Shown here piece by piece: positions 1 through 11,400 of a stretch of DNA of 64,000 nucleotides (positions are counted from its first letter, which is position 1; every line of letters starts with the position of its first letter). The translations under genes and the position numbers were made by a program. This stretch comes from Varroa destructor. Its lineage: Eukaryota; Arthropoda; Arachnida; Mesostigmata; Varroidae. The DNA lies in the NCBI RefSeq assembly GCF_002443255.2, contig NW_019211454.1, positions 58,287,693 to 58,351,692 on the forward strand. Direction: 5' to 3'. Below the pieces are notes generated by a model. It was not told where the DNA came from, did no database searches, and was given only the letters and a program-made list of their open reading frames with translations.

Positions 1-58
1 CCAGATGCGTTGAAACATTTCAACAACGTGTTGTTGCTTGGTCTCTGGTAGCTTCATG
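1..58 (-). CDS. Partial internal exon of an unrecognised minus-strand gene (runs off left edge)
   Basis: On the minus strand a 3' splice site (acaacag, AG at 60-59) opens an exon that stays open to the window edge, about 19 codons. The reading is MKLPETKQQHVVEMFQRIW preceded by one base. It joins in phase 2 with the exon at 204-385 upstream: the split codon AT+C gives Ile. The peptide looks like ordinary globular alpha-helical protein. I do not recognise the family. The intron between the two exons would be 145 bases (203-59), a normal small arthropod intron. Confidence 0.4.
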
Positions 59-203
59 CTGTTGTAAATATGAAACGGAAAAAGCATGAAAAAAATCAGC
101 AAAAGAATGAGAACACTGCTAAAATCACAGTCTTAAGAATAAACCATGGAAAACTTTCGTTATCTGATCACATCGTCAACTAGTAAAAAAAAAAAAACGT
201 AAC

Positions 204-385
204 ATGTCTGCCATACGAGGCCAGTTCTTGAAGTTATAGCCAGTTTTGGAGGGAACTACACTCAGTACACGTTCAATCAAGGTGGACGGTGAGTCAACTA
301 CAAAGCTGCCTGAGGGGATGTTAGCAGCTACTTCACTGATTTCTATACTGCTATTGTCGTACCGTAACAAATTGAAGACTTCTTT
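204..385 (-). CDS. Internal exon of the same unrecognised minus-strand gene
   Basis: This open stretch of 60 codons plus two bases lies between an acceptor (tttttag, AG at 387-386) and a weak donor (GTTACG, GT at 203-202). It begins KEVFNLLRYDNSS and ends NWPRMAD, with a mixed hydrophobic/charged composition typical of a folded domain. It is in phase with the exon at 1-58. It lies downstream of the arfaptin stop and of its likely poly(A) signals, so it should belong to a separate gene. Its own upstream exons and start were not found in the 386-1395 interval. The donor is poor, which lowers certainty. Function unknown. Confidence 0.4.
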
Positions 386-1395
386 CTAAAAACACAGCTG
401 ATTCTGAGAAAGAACGAGTGCCAGATCTAATCGAAAACTTTCAGTTGCTTTTAGCTCCAGTAAAATAGTAACTTTATTTAAGCAGGACTACGTCTAAACA
501 AATTACGGTGCAATCTGCAATTTGACTCTCAATTTGATTTTTACGCGTATCGAGCGATGAAAGAAGGGGACTGAGAAGATTCCTTTACTTGTTCTAAAAA
601 TATTTACCTTCCTAACCCAATTAAGTTGAAGCAGAAATCACCAGCCACTGGAAATAATCGTGGTATTTCTACTACGGGTCAAATTCCATGTTGATGCCAA
701 GCAGCGGAAGTTTGAATACGAAATGACAACAGCACTGATGACTTTCATGATAGCCACAGGTAAGGGACGAAGACATCTGACTTAATGGGGCCTTACCAGT
801 TGTTTAAAAAGTAACTTACTTTGTACCTCTTCATTTATAGCAAGTAAAATTTTATTCTTTTATTAAGAAATCAACTGTTGTTATCTGCACCCGGGCGAAT
901 GGGCAACTTCTTCGACATCCACAACTTTGACATCCGTCCGTTTCCTATGAACTCTTATTACTTACTATATTTGTTAGTTAAACTCTGAGTCGAGCTGCTC
1001 TTACCTATCGAATACAAATGGTTTTAGAAGGAAGTTTTCACCGGGTAGAATTATTTCGAATTTTAAACAGATTTCGTTTTACCCTACAGGCCTCTCGTAG
1101 TGTCGTCGTTCATGTGCTCTGCTCCAAATTGTCCTTCGCTAATATCCTTTTTGTGGTCATCTGGCTCGTGGGATACGATTAACCTGTCCGATCGATCCAC
1201 TCCGTTTAATATGGGTGAGTTAAAGAGCTTTACGCTGCGCACAAGGGGCGTTCTAGCGAATCTATCGTCTGTACCACCCATCCCAATGTACAATGTCATA
1301 ATCTGCATATCAATTGCGCAGATGGCGAAATCGAAAAAACCTGCAACCTCTTCAGCGGAAGCAGTTCGGTTTATCGATAACGCTGCTGTCATGTT
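386..1395 (-). other. Arfaptin 3' UTR/flank with candidate poly(A) signals
   Basis: This is the gene-free stretch after the arfaptin stop. Read on the minus strand it contains AATAAA twice, at 856-851 and 864-859, about 530 bases past the stop codon. A third copy is at about 478-473. These would end a 3' UTR of roughly 0.5 kb before the next minus-strand gene. A plus-strand exon-like peptide ends at a good donor at 760 but has no convincing partner exon, so it was not called. Confidence 0.45.
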
Positions 1396-1548
1396 CTATT
1401 GCTCGAGCCAGCTGGGCGACGACGAATTGGGTGCTTTAACTTTAATATTAAACTGCTTCAGAGTCGCTTCGAGCGAAGACTGGTTACCGCTGAAATATGC
1501 TGATACTGCGTTGTGAAGTAATAATAGTTGTTTGTGCATCACCTTTAC
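1396..1548 (-). CDS. Arfip: Arfaptin coding exon 5 (C-terminus)
   Basis: It encodes residues 249-298: [19 protein letters not shown], then the last BAR helix and the terminal SWLEQ before TAG at 1398-1396. Acceptor tttttag-type (tgttttag). The end matches the family's usual C-terminus, so the gene is intact at its 3' end. Confidence 0.94.
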   Translation of the reverse strand, partial: VKVMHKQLLLLHNAVSAYFSGNQSSLEATLKQFNIKVKAPNSSSPSWLEQ

Positions 1549-3284
1549 CTAAAACAGTAAGAGTTCGTGAAATCACAGCTAGCAATGAAAATCGGATTAG
1601 AACGACTCTCGAGAACAGCATCGCTGAAATGAAATGAAAGTTGGAAAAAAATGGGATTTAATTGCATGATGCAGAAGTTTGATAAGTTTAATATTAAATT
1701 TGGGACATCTACATACCTTGTTTTCATGAAGGAACTTCATCTTAATCTGTACGTCTCCTCTAAGTCTCTCATATTTCTCTTTCTGCGACTCGAAGTTCGC
1801 CCTGGCCTCAGCCACCTATTTGTTAAGAAATAATTGAAGAAGTTGGACGAAGCTTATATACGGAGTAAATGGTTAGAGGATACACTTCAAAAGCAAATTG
1901 TAAAGCAAAGAAAAATATTCGCTTATCAAAACCGTTGACCCCCAAATGTAAGAGTAATTGAGAACTAATGAAAATAGTTTTACACAAAGAAACATACATC
2001 GTTAAGTTACTGCCATATGTGGTATATGAGGTTCAGTATAATGTTAGCCATTGAAAAACTGTATGAGAGGTATTCTATGAAATTAGACGCTTAGTAAAAC
2101 TCTATGCATGAAACTATGTTTTCCTGGTTGTTCACACCTTTGTAGCTTGCGCAGCGGTTCCAGCGCTAGTCGAAAGCTCCTCAAGATCACATCGATACGC
2201 ATCGAACTCGAGCCGTGCGTTCTCATAGTGACGAATCGTGATAAGTGTATCTTCAATTGTTTTATTACATAATGTTGACAATGACGAGACAAAAAAGTTC
2301 AGCGCTCCTGAAAGTTGTGCGTCCATCAACTACAATCATTTTTTGACAATATTTCACTTTGGAAGAGAAAGCAGAATTTTGAATAATACTTAACCCACAT
2401 TTAGCAGTAGTTCAAATCCTATACTATACAATAATAACTATGTGCTACTGCTGGATAAAGCCAACTTAATTAAATGCCCACTTACCTAGTAGCGTGTCTC
2501 CATTTTTCGAAAGATTCTTTTGCGTTTCTGCATTGTACAGGAATTCCTGCTGCAATTCCGGACTCTTTTGCGCAAGATCCGAAAAACACTCTCCTAGAGC
2601 CGCTTGTGTTGCCACCGTGTTGTAAAAGTGGGTTGTCAGAAGCTTCGCTAATCGAAGAATGTTTAGGTACTTCTGGTGCGTCTCTCGGAGCAGCTCGATA
2701 TTCGCTTCTAGTTCGCCGTCAACAGTTCGTGTTCCCTAACAGTAAAAGTAATGATTATATATACAACAATAATATTGTGATTGTTGCTGCTATTACTGCA
2801 TTTTGACTAGTCTCCTCGGTGTCCTTGCTCGTTAATGGTAACAACCAAAAACAACAGGAATCCAGGAAGTGTAAACAGGAGTGAACTCACATTTCACAGG
2901 TGAACATGAGCGAACTTTTTTTAAATGTTCGCCTCTTATTCGCTTTTTTAATGTTCACCTGTGAAATCTGGTTCACTAATACAATACCGCCCCCTATTAC
3001 GGCTCGCTGAAGGTCTGATAAGAACTTTGCACAATGGAGAACATAGCATAATATTGTACCTTGCCCATCTTTTCGGCGAGGATTTGTCGGGTGCATTTGT
3101 ACGTGGATAGACTCCATTGCTTTAATTGTTCGATCTTGCTCCGAGTTGCAGGAGACGGCGTAAGGCTTCCAAGAGGCCCAGGAGATCCCATATTGGTGCA
3201 TACCCCGTTTGGACCTCCCCATTGCAAGGTCGTTGGCCGCTGGGTCAGCCCAGCGCCTTCTGCTACACCTTCCTCGCTTGACAT
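1396..3284 (-). CDS. Arfip: Arfaptin (ARFIP1/2-type BAR-domain protein), complete five-exon gene
   Basis: Arfaptins are dimeric BAR proteins that bind GTP-loaded Arf, Arl1 and Rac1 at the trans-Golgi and shape secretory carriers. CDS, 5' to 3': 3284-3060, 2735-2486, 2307-2138, 1815-1717, 1548-1396; 897 bases, 298 residues. Every intron has GT-AG ends and phases agree (0,1,0,0). Family blocks are visible: KWS-like [16 protein letters not shown] (54-69, the amphipathic-helix entry to the BAR domain), [10 protein letters not shown] (76-85), FFVSS...[54 protein letters not shown], and the C-terminal SPSWLEQ just before the stop. Vertebrate arfaptins are about 340-370 residues; the shortfall is in the variable N-terminus. 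The ATG at 3284 lies 9 bases inside an exon that starts at an acceptor (AG at 3295-3294), so upstream exon(s) exist and may be UTR or a coding extension. Family identity is near certain; the true start is not. Confidence 0.93.
1717..1815 (-). CDS. Arfip: Arfaptin coding exon 4
   Basis: It encodes 33 residues (216-248) ending KMKFLHENK, matching the conserved arfaptin 'KLRGDV-IKLKFLEENK' segment. Acceptor caaatag, donor AAG|GTATGT, phase 0. Confidence 0.93.
2138..2307 (-). CDS. Arfip: Arfaptin coding exon 3
   Basis: It completes Gly159 and encodes residues 160-215, containing the highly conserved arfaptin block from ALNFFVSS to [11 protein letters not shown]. Acceptor ctttcag, donor AAG|GTGTGA, phase 0. 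Confidence 0.93.
2486..2735 (-). CDS. Arfip: Arfaptin coding exon 2
   Basis: It encodes residues 76-158 plus the first base of Gly159, the first long BAR helix ([15 protein letters not shown]...). Acceptor ctgttag, donor G|GTAAGT, phase 1. The preceding intron (2736-3059) contains a foldback repeat. Confidence 0.92.
2881..2976. repeat. Foldback (imperfect inverted repeat) in arfaptin intron 1
   Basis: The left arm 2881-2906 and right arm 2951-2976 are reverse complements. They share a perfect 17-base core (atttcacaggtgaacat at 2890-2906) and matching gtgaa outer ends. A second small inverted pair (gcgaac / gttcgc) lies inside the loop. The size and intronic position resemble a small MITE-like foldback element, but no target-site duplication was identified. 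Confidence 0.6.
3060..3284 (-). CDS. Arfip: Arfaptin coding exon 1
   Basis: It encodes residues 1-75 from the ATG at 3284-3282. Donor AAG|GTACAA, phase 0. A Gly/Pro/Ser-rich linker (residues 10-48) precedes the amphipathic region. The exon itself begins at 3293 after acceptor atttcag; the three codons before the ATG are open (V-N-P), which permits a longer protein. Confidence 0.88.
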
Positions 3285-3293
3285 TGGATTCAC

Positions 3294-6200
3294 CTGAAAT
3301 TTATGATGTATAAAAGTCAAGTTCAATAGAACATGCATGCATGCATGCTTGGCAGGAAAAAATGACGTATATATGTAGCACCAGGTACGCGCCTGCATAC
3401 ATAGTCTTATTTTACGAAGCAAATGCGGTATTAACTACACTAGTCGAAACGAAGCGCGGCGAAAGATGGATTCATCGCAGTTAATCTTTCGACTGTTGAA
3501 TGAATGGCTTTGGATGAAAATGAGCGAAGTACTACATTCTAGAATACAACCGTCATATTGTATGGTATACTACTATAACTGTGTTATAAGCGACTTAAAA
3601 TTGAATTAACTTTAATCGTGACTTATGATAAATTAAATATTGTCCATAGGCTATGGCAGGTCAAAAGATGAAGATCTAATACTTCTAACAACACGATAGA
3701 AAGTACCTTAATCTTGCATTTCGCAGAGTCGGCTCAACAAACAAATAATAGTGTACTTTTAGGCATACCAATTTGTTTCTCAAATTTGATCTGCTATCCT
3801 GTCCATTTAAATGTCCATCCAAAAACGTCCATTTAAATAATGCGATCCGATATTTATCTATAAAGTATCGTGATGCAACTTCATCTCCCCATCGATTGTT
3901 CAACATCTAGTTTAAGAACTTGAGCAATACAACTATACATTCACGTTTTATCTTATTGACTACATTAACAAAAACTTACTTCATCGACAGCTTTCATCAT
4001 TTTGCCTTAAAACTATGACACAGGTTTCAAAAAAAAGGATGAGCTCATGTAGACTGACGTATGAACGAAAGGCCATGCAATTGGCCAGCTTGCCCCGATA
4101 ATCCTTGTTCACATGAATCGCACGAACAATACGAAGTGGTCATACACATATTTCCGTAATCAGTTAATCGGCTCTTGTTATGCCTGTCTCCTCATTTGTG
4201 TCGGAAACGTTCTAAGTTGATTGTTTGCTCCATTTTCGATCATTGCAGCACACACAGACGATGCGCAAACGGAAACGCACTTACGATCTATATATACACA
4301 GCATTAGATCCAAGACAGAAGACATTGTAGTTGCATAAAAACAAACTTTAGCATTTGCACACTCATCTACATAACTTCGGTAAAACTTACTTCGTCGAGA
4401 AAACACTTCAGCTTCGTTTCGTCGTTGTTGTCGACATTCAAATAGTCAAATAATTATCACATTCAATCAAAATTGAAGAAAAAAAATCAAATCCACCGAT
4501 AATAACACATATTTTCCTACAGAAACATCTAGAGCAATCATAAAAATTGCGCCTGGACCATAATCTATATCACTAGCAAAATACTACCGGCTTTTTTAAT
4601 AGCCTATCGGCCACTAATAGCTCTCTGTCCATGGCGTGCGAATGGTCGAAGTATTTCAAACAGTCAAATAGCTCTCGTTGAATGATTCTATCTTTTTCGT
4701 CAGATCATGAAAAAAATATAATTTCTCGGAGCCTGCCTTCAATGGCTGCGAATTGATACGGCCATATAATGCCTATAAATGGCCTTCCCTAGCTGATTTA
4801 TTTGGTTGAAATCGAGGCATCTGGCACATTTTGAGACCTTATATGTCCATAAGTGGCCGAGTGAACTATCTTATGATCCGAACAAAGGAAACCGCAACAG
4901 AAAATACTAGTGAAGAGCGTGCGTCACTTTTGTTGACACGTAACGCGAAAACAGGGCGGATGTCAAACTGCCACCAAAAATTCCCGTATGATTAGGCGTC
5001 TCATACCACCATCGTCGACCTCTAAATGAAAAACCACAATTTTTGGTCCACTCAACTTCATTGCAAGGTTTGTCTGTATCCGTTTCTCAAAATCGAAAGA
5101 TCTACTTAGTGACAGCTAACATACACTCGATTGAAGAAAGTTAAATATGTCTAAAAGATGGTACGCGTACAGCAAACCAAGCAGTCAGATTGAAGAATTC
5201 TACAACACAAAAACCGAAAATGAATGCTGTTATCTCATTTCTTTCGAAATCTTCCCTCTCGAACATTTTTGTTATTATTCAACCCGTAGGTGAGATCGGT
5301 CCTTTCTGGCTTGTGAAAATATGCTATAGCGGCGGAGCTATTTGCTACATTGGCCGATTGGTTGCCAGAGCAATGCCACCCAGATCATCGCTGCTACGAA
5401 TGCGCCGTTCGGTGCGCTATGTTATCACCCACGGGGCCCTCACTCGCTGTTTTCCTAACCGGCGTTGTGTTGCCTTCAGCGGCCTCAGTTCGTCCGCTGC
5501 CGGCTGAGGCGCTGTTGTCGCAGTCGAACTGCCAACCACCCGCCCGATGGACCGACCGACAGCTCGTCCGGCGCAGATGAGTCAGGGCTCACGCGAAGGG
5601 TTCATATCGACAACAGCACCTCACTGCTCACAGACAAACAACCACTGTTATAGCTCTTATTCACATACGTGAGTCCACAGACACTATGACACACACAACA
5701 AATATTTTGTATGAGTGCGCTGTCGCGCAGTTATTGTCTGCTGTTGTTTGTTGTCGTTTGCTGATAATACATCAAAACGTAATTAAATCAGTCTGCTTCT
5801 AGTCGTCTAACTACTTTTTAAATGGGTCAACGCAGCATGAACGTACGTACTGTACAAATGCCGCTGCTAGTCTAGTCGAATTGATGTCTAGCTAGTTTCC
5901 TGCTACTACACTGATCTGATGATTACTGTTCACGATTCAAGGGCCGTACATTTAATAGGTACTCCGGGACACCCTTCGACACCTATTTCCATAGTGTACT
6001 GGATAGCTTGTTTACCTGCTAAGCTTAAGGACACGTAGGGGCCTAGTTTCTAATCCGAGTGTAGGTGCACTTCATTTCGTACTGGGAGCCAATCGTCTGA
6101 AGTTTTGCCTGGATGATTGGTGTAGGACGTGAAGTACGACAACACACTGAGTTCCTGGATAGTTCATGCGACAAATTGGCGACTGTCCAGAGTGTTGACC

Positions 6201-7724
6201 CGATGCTCGAGTTCACAGTGAAACCTCGTTGTGCCATATTCCAAGCGAATTTCGCTGATTCGCAATAGTTTAATAGAATAAGTATGATTTTATCATTAAA
6301 TAATTTTCACCTTTTTTGTGACAACTGATATACACTCTATAGCACAACCGAGACAAAATAATACACATGGCTATACAACTAACTTAAGGGGAAACTAATC
6401 AAGCCTTAGTCCTCGGTGATTACTATGTAGTTTTATCATCGGCCTTGCATACACGTTCTATATGTTGTTTTTAAATGATAAGTAGGTTCCCTAAGCCATT
6501 AATTTGTAACAGCTTTTAATATAGAAGAACTAAATTATTTCTGAATGGGATCCACTTCTAGACTTTTCATCGGTAAACTGACGGTCGTCCTCGATAATTC
6601 AAGCAATCCCTCCAATAATATTATTGCATAATAAAATAATAATAAGAACATAAACAAAAAAAAGTTTATATGATAATCATAGCAGTTTGCACTGTTCTGT
6701 AAGTGAGGCATAATATTTATGCTGAATATTCTTAATGGAAAATTTATATAATAACTGACGTCGGCAAAGTTTTTCTTTTAGAATTTTCATTCCAAATTGC
6801 AGGACAGGTAAGCTCCTTACTAGCCTACCTTAATACTAGTTTCGGTAAGCTATCGCTATGCCAAGAAGCCATCTACCAATGTTTATTCCCTTTCTTCGGC
6901 CCTCATTGGTGGGTAAGCTTCTTGTCAATTGAAGTCAATATCTTAAATCGAATTTACGAACATACGAAACATCAGACACAAGGACAAGTCGGCACTTAAT
7001 GATAGCTCGACAAAACTCGTCATCGTATCTTTCTATGATAGTTACTAAAAGAACAAATTTAATAGGCCAACACCGTGTAATAGAACAATAGGACCTGTCA
7101 TACTTCTCTTCAGATAATACGTTATGATACGTATGCATTTGGTTAGCTCTAATCCAGTGTTTCAAGCGTGAAAATTGTCCCGTCCTACTTTCGGTGGTAT
7201 CAGTACCTTACGCGCACAAATGTTTACCATACAATGTTCAGTTGTACCACACTCTAAACGGAGTGAAACTTCAAAATAGAGAAAAACAAATACAGAAATC
7301 TGCAAAAGATCAAAATCGTTTTACAGTGTGGAGCTAGACTACTGACGCTGAGAGCCTTGCATTCAGAATATCTCAACCTTTACCGGCGGACCTGATAAGG
7401 CGCCAGAGTATCTTGAATTGACGCTATCTCGGTAAAAAACGACGACAACGTAATTATTTAAAGTACCTAGTAAAACTGTGCCGAAAAAAGTACCGAATGC
7501 TTGGAAAGTCATGTAATTATTTATTGCTAATTTGATGTATCGGCAACGACTAGAATAAGAAGTTATTCCATACTTCTGGTCAAAAAAAACTATATTTCAT
7601 ATATACAAAGTACATATCGCGGATAAATATTTTCTTTAATCAAACACTATTAGCTGAATGGTACATTTTTTTTTCGTGATTGAACTGCAATAACTTGTCT
7701 GTACACCTTCATTGAATATCTTAC
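3294..7724. other. Arfaptin upstream region / possible long 5' intron
   Basis: No supportable coding exon was found. A GC-richer patch at about 5330-5600 could be promoter or UTR sequence. A short palindromic run atgcatgcatgcatgc sits near 3333. The region is otherwise AT-rich, and the open frames in it are short and unrelated to known families. If the exon at 7725-8429 belongs to arfaptin, this whole stretch is a 4.4-kb intron. Confidence 0.4.
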
Positions 7725-8429
7725 CTGCATTGAAGTTACTGGAGTAATGGTTTTCAGCTCGCGTTGCGATTTGTTATAGGGGTTAGCTTGTTGAAATTTC
7801 AAATTATTCGCCACTGACGGTGATGATGAAGGTGACGTCGTGGATAGGCCGTTTCCTGTTGTTGCTGCCGCCGCAGCTGGTTCTACTGTTGCATACCTTA
7901 CTTGTCCTGACTGCCTGATTATTGCAATAGAACGTTGTGGTATTAGAGCCGTAGTAGATTTCAAGGTAAGTATCGTATTTGTTGTTCTTGTCGTCTCCGA
8001 GTTACTTCTGCTAAATCGACTTAGCGACTTCGTAGTTGGCTCTTTATTTCGTGTGGTGATATTGTTGTTGTCGTTAGTGTAACTATTGCTGATACTGTCG
8101 CATACGTTGATGGTCTCAGACTGATAGTCCGCGAAACTCTGAGGGTGACCTGCGCGGTTCCACTTGTCTATGTCGGCACACGAGAAACTTCGTCTTTTTT
8201 CATCACAACCCCCACCACCACCCTCTCTAGCTCCTCCTGCTGCCCCACCACGTTCGCTCCGTGTACCGCTCCTGTAACCAACAACAACAGCAGCTCTCCG
8301 AACAGCGCCGCAGCGACCGCTCAACTTACCGCCGTTGTCGTCGATGAGGCGCACAAAACCACTTGGGCCTGCTTCATCACCTTGACTACGGGGCTTGTTG
8401 TTTGGCTCGTGGCTCTGCGTGATGCTGTC
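7725..8429 (-). CDS. Candidate low-complexity coding exon (Ser/Thr/Asn-rich), possible arfaptin N-terminal extension
   Basis: The minus strand is open for 235 codons with no stop, from an acceptor (gctagggtag, AG at 8431-8430) to a strong donor (ATGCAG|GTAAGA, GT at 7724-7723). The length is a multiple of three (705). The product is disordered in character: Gly/Arg-rich first, then RRSFSCADIDKW, then Ser/Thr/Asn runs and a short poly-Ala. It ends in phase 0, and the next exon of arfaptin (3293) opens in phase 0, so a fused reading is possible. Against it: there is no in-frame ATG until three codons from the donor, the acceptor is poor, and the strand is T-poor, which lowers stop frequency by composition. 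An internal donor (GTAAGT, GT at 8329-8328) offers a shorter 100-base version. Not recognised as a family. Confidence 0.38.
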
Positions 8430-11400
8430 CTACCCTAGCGTTTCGGTAACGATTTTATCGATATCGGTTTTAGTCTTTCGGAATCTTTGTTTTAGCTGCC
8501 AAGCTCTCTTAGATCGAATCCGTGGTAGGAGTTAAGCACCATTAGGTTCTTGTGCTGTTTCTACGAGATGCCCGCCGTACGAGACTGACTCAGTAGGGAC
8601 GGACGATTGACTGAACTGACCACTGCTGCGGTTATTTCGACTACTGTGAAGGACGAAGTAGGTTAACAGTTACAAAAGCTTATAGACTATATCCTAACTC
8701 GTAATGGCCGATCACCGACATACACTCAGTCACGCTAGAGGCGATTGCTATAGCTTTCGCTGCAGTGATGGTAACACTGATATGTCACGATAAGGGAGGG
8801 CTGGGCCATGAATAAGCACTCAAGAGATAGGTAGACGTAGATATAAGTACTCACCTTTCACACAACCACGTCTCAAGCCGCTTCTCACTTGTTATTAAAC
8901 TGTTTGTTAGTGAATTTATTACGTAGTGATTTGTTTTATGCGTATTTATTAACGACGTTGTCGTCTCGTTCCATAAAAAGAAACATCGATGAGAACACGA
9001 TTGAACAAGTATAAACCAGTCCCGTCTGTCTTCTCGTTGTTGCTACCGGTTTGCTAAGGTCTTTGTGCTGTGGCAGGGACCAGGGTCCCGTGCGGCTTAC
9101 CACCAACGCTGTTAATGGTAAAACCGCGCGGCCGCGGTCGTGAAAGGCACGTATCCGTTTATCGTGTCTGAGCAATGGAGGTTTCTAGGAGGAAAGTTAG
9201 GTGACGTGTGATACCGCTGCTGCGTCTCCTGATCATCAAATATAAAAGAACAGCACAGCATCACCGTCGCCACAACCAGCATTACATCGACGTGTATGCG
9301 CTAAGCATAGGCATATTTTTACGGTCAAAGGAGACAAAAAGGCTGGCAGAGGACAGGACGGCGGAAGGCAACACGCAGACGGCCCAAGAACGGTACTTAC
9401 TCCCTCACAGCAGCAGAATGAACGTGGCACGACACAGCACAGCACCAAGAACAGCAGCATGTAATGGAGGTGGGTTGCCTTGGCAAATGGAGACGATAGA
9501 GAAGATTAGTTGGGCTCTGGGTCATCGGGGGGTGGTCGTTGGCAGGGTGGCTGTCTTTGCTACTGCGGCCGCCGCTCCTGCCGCGCCTGTCGAGCAAAAC
9601 AATGATCACGATGATCTCTATTGGGGGAGTCGGAACTCGGTTGGAAGGTCGAAGGGGACGCAGTCGCTAGGGGGGTGACTGTGGGGTAATTTATGGCCGA
9701 CGACCTGCTGTCGTACCATGGAAACAACTTGAAAATCTGATATGACCTTATAATTGATAGAGGATCCGTTCAAAAACCAGTGGCGATGACAACAACAACT
9801 AATATAAAAAGGCAAAATCTATTTCGAGTATCCGTTAAGGTACTTTTTGGATTTAAACATGCAAGATGATTCAAAAAGCCTCCATGCAGCGGAAAAATAA
9901 CAGTCATTTCGCAAGTAACACCATACCCAGAATCTATATAGGAGATTACCCGTAAGTTACTTGTTCTTTTAAATACAATGCGTTTGATAGCGCTAGCCCT
10001 CACACTGAAAAACATAGCTGATGCTTTATAATAAAGAAACAAAAGGAAAATTTGATTTATCCGAAAAATGCTGTATGGCTTTAAATATAATCCTTACTAA
10101 GCATGTGTACCTGCACATCGTTCTGACAATTCTATATGCTTGCTTAATACTGCCATATTACTTGAAGCAAATCAGACAAACTCCACCTTACTACATGGTA
10201 CATTCGGATCAAAAGTAGCAGTCTTAGATTTTTTTATACTGTAAATAGTAAGTACAAAACGATCGTGATGACGACGGCGTGTTTCCTCAATATTTATGTG
10301 CAACCTGACCAAATAATAAATCTTCTTTAAATAAATAAAAAATTCGAATAAATTATTATTTATTCGAAAGTCCGTTGTTATACCAAATATTTTAATAATT
10401 TAACCTTTGTTTTGAAATTACCAAGTTAACTTGTCGCTGAAATTGCGGCGGATACCATTGACTAAACATCTTGTAACTCGTTTAATTTTGGAGATAGAGA
10501 ACGCTATTCTCTGTAGAGTATTTCGAATTCGTTTTAGGCATAAAATTAACAGTCTGTTTATTGGTTGAACTATTCGCTAAATTACAAGCATATTCATCAA
10601 AATAAAGAATATTTAAAAGAAATTCGTTGACCAAATAATTCTTCGGAACTTTGTTGAATAATATTTGCTTAGTCTTAATAAGCTATATAAAAAAGAACTT
10701 TCCGGTCTCACTATTGCAGAAATACGTTCTTTAGAACTTGTACAAACGCTTCCGGTAGAATTCCTCTATGCAGTTTTTTTTTTTTGTTAATTCATCACAA
10801 CGTAGTTAGTCTCGTCCATTAGTTAGTGTTCAGCAAGACAACTGAATGTATGCGTGAGAAAAAAGCATCTTTGTTCTATCTGTCTCAAATAGTATACTGC
10901 CGCTAACTAAATTGACGTTCGTTGAATCTCCGCCATATATTGTGTCTAGTCTATTTCACAATTAATATTTGACAGGATTATTTTAAATAAATATCGATAT
11001 GGTTGAATTACAAATATAGGTTTTATAAATTTTCGTTACAAATTTACTCTCAACCTTTTTTTACATTTATTGTGATACCGGGAACCCTACTTAGCACAAA
11101 ATGTACGAACACTGTTAGATTCGCTTGCGTTAGACCAGTATCAAACTTTTAAGTACTGACCGGCTTTTTCCCGGATGGTCTCATTTGGAAGAAATCATGT
11201 TATAGATGTTTATCTGTATATATATATGTTCATATAAATGATTGACAAGATGTCCTTAGCTGACGATTAGCTCTCGGTCTTCTGTAACCGGTGACGCTCA
11301 ACTGCAGAGGCCATCACAAGCCATTTTTATCGGCTTCCTATTCTCAGGGGAACCGACTTCCATAGGCTTCAACTCTATCGACTCTAGCAAGTACAAACCC

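Noticed and set aside
660..760. Plus-strand exon-like peptide (RVKFHVDAKQRKFEYEM...) ending at CAG|GTAAGG
   Set aside because: It has no convincing acceptor or continuation exon and lies in the 3' flank of arfaptin on the other strand.
1100..1516. 138-codon plus-strand frame opposite the arfaptin last exon
   Set aside because: It is an antisense shadow of the real arfaptin exon at 1396-1548 and its 3' UTR.
7840..8082. Plus-strand frame with a strong donor (AAG|GTAAGTAT near 7,965) opposite the candidate minus-strand exon
   Set aside because: No matching acceptor or partner exon was found, and the minus-strand reading is longer and phase-compatible with a real gene; the strand question stays open.
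9208..9678. 156-codon plus-strand frame in GC-richer DNA
   Set aside because: Arg/Thr/Ala composition follows repeat-like sequence, with no domain and antisense frames of similar length.
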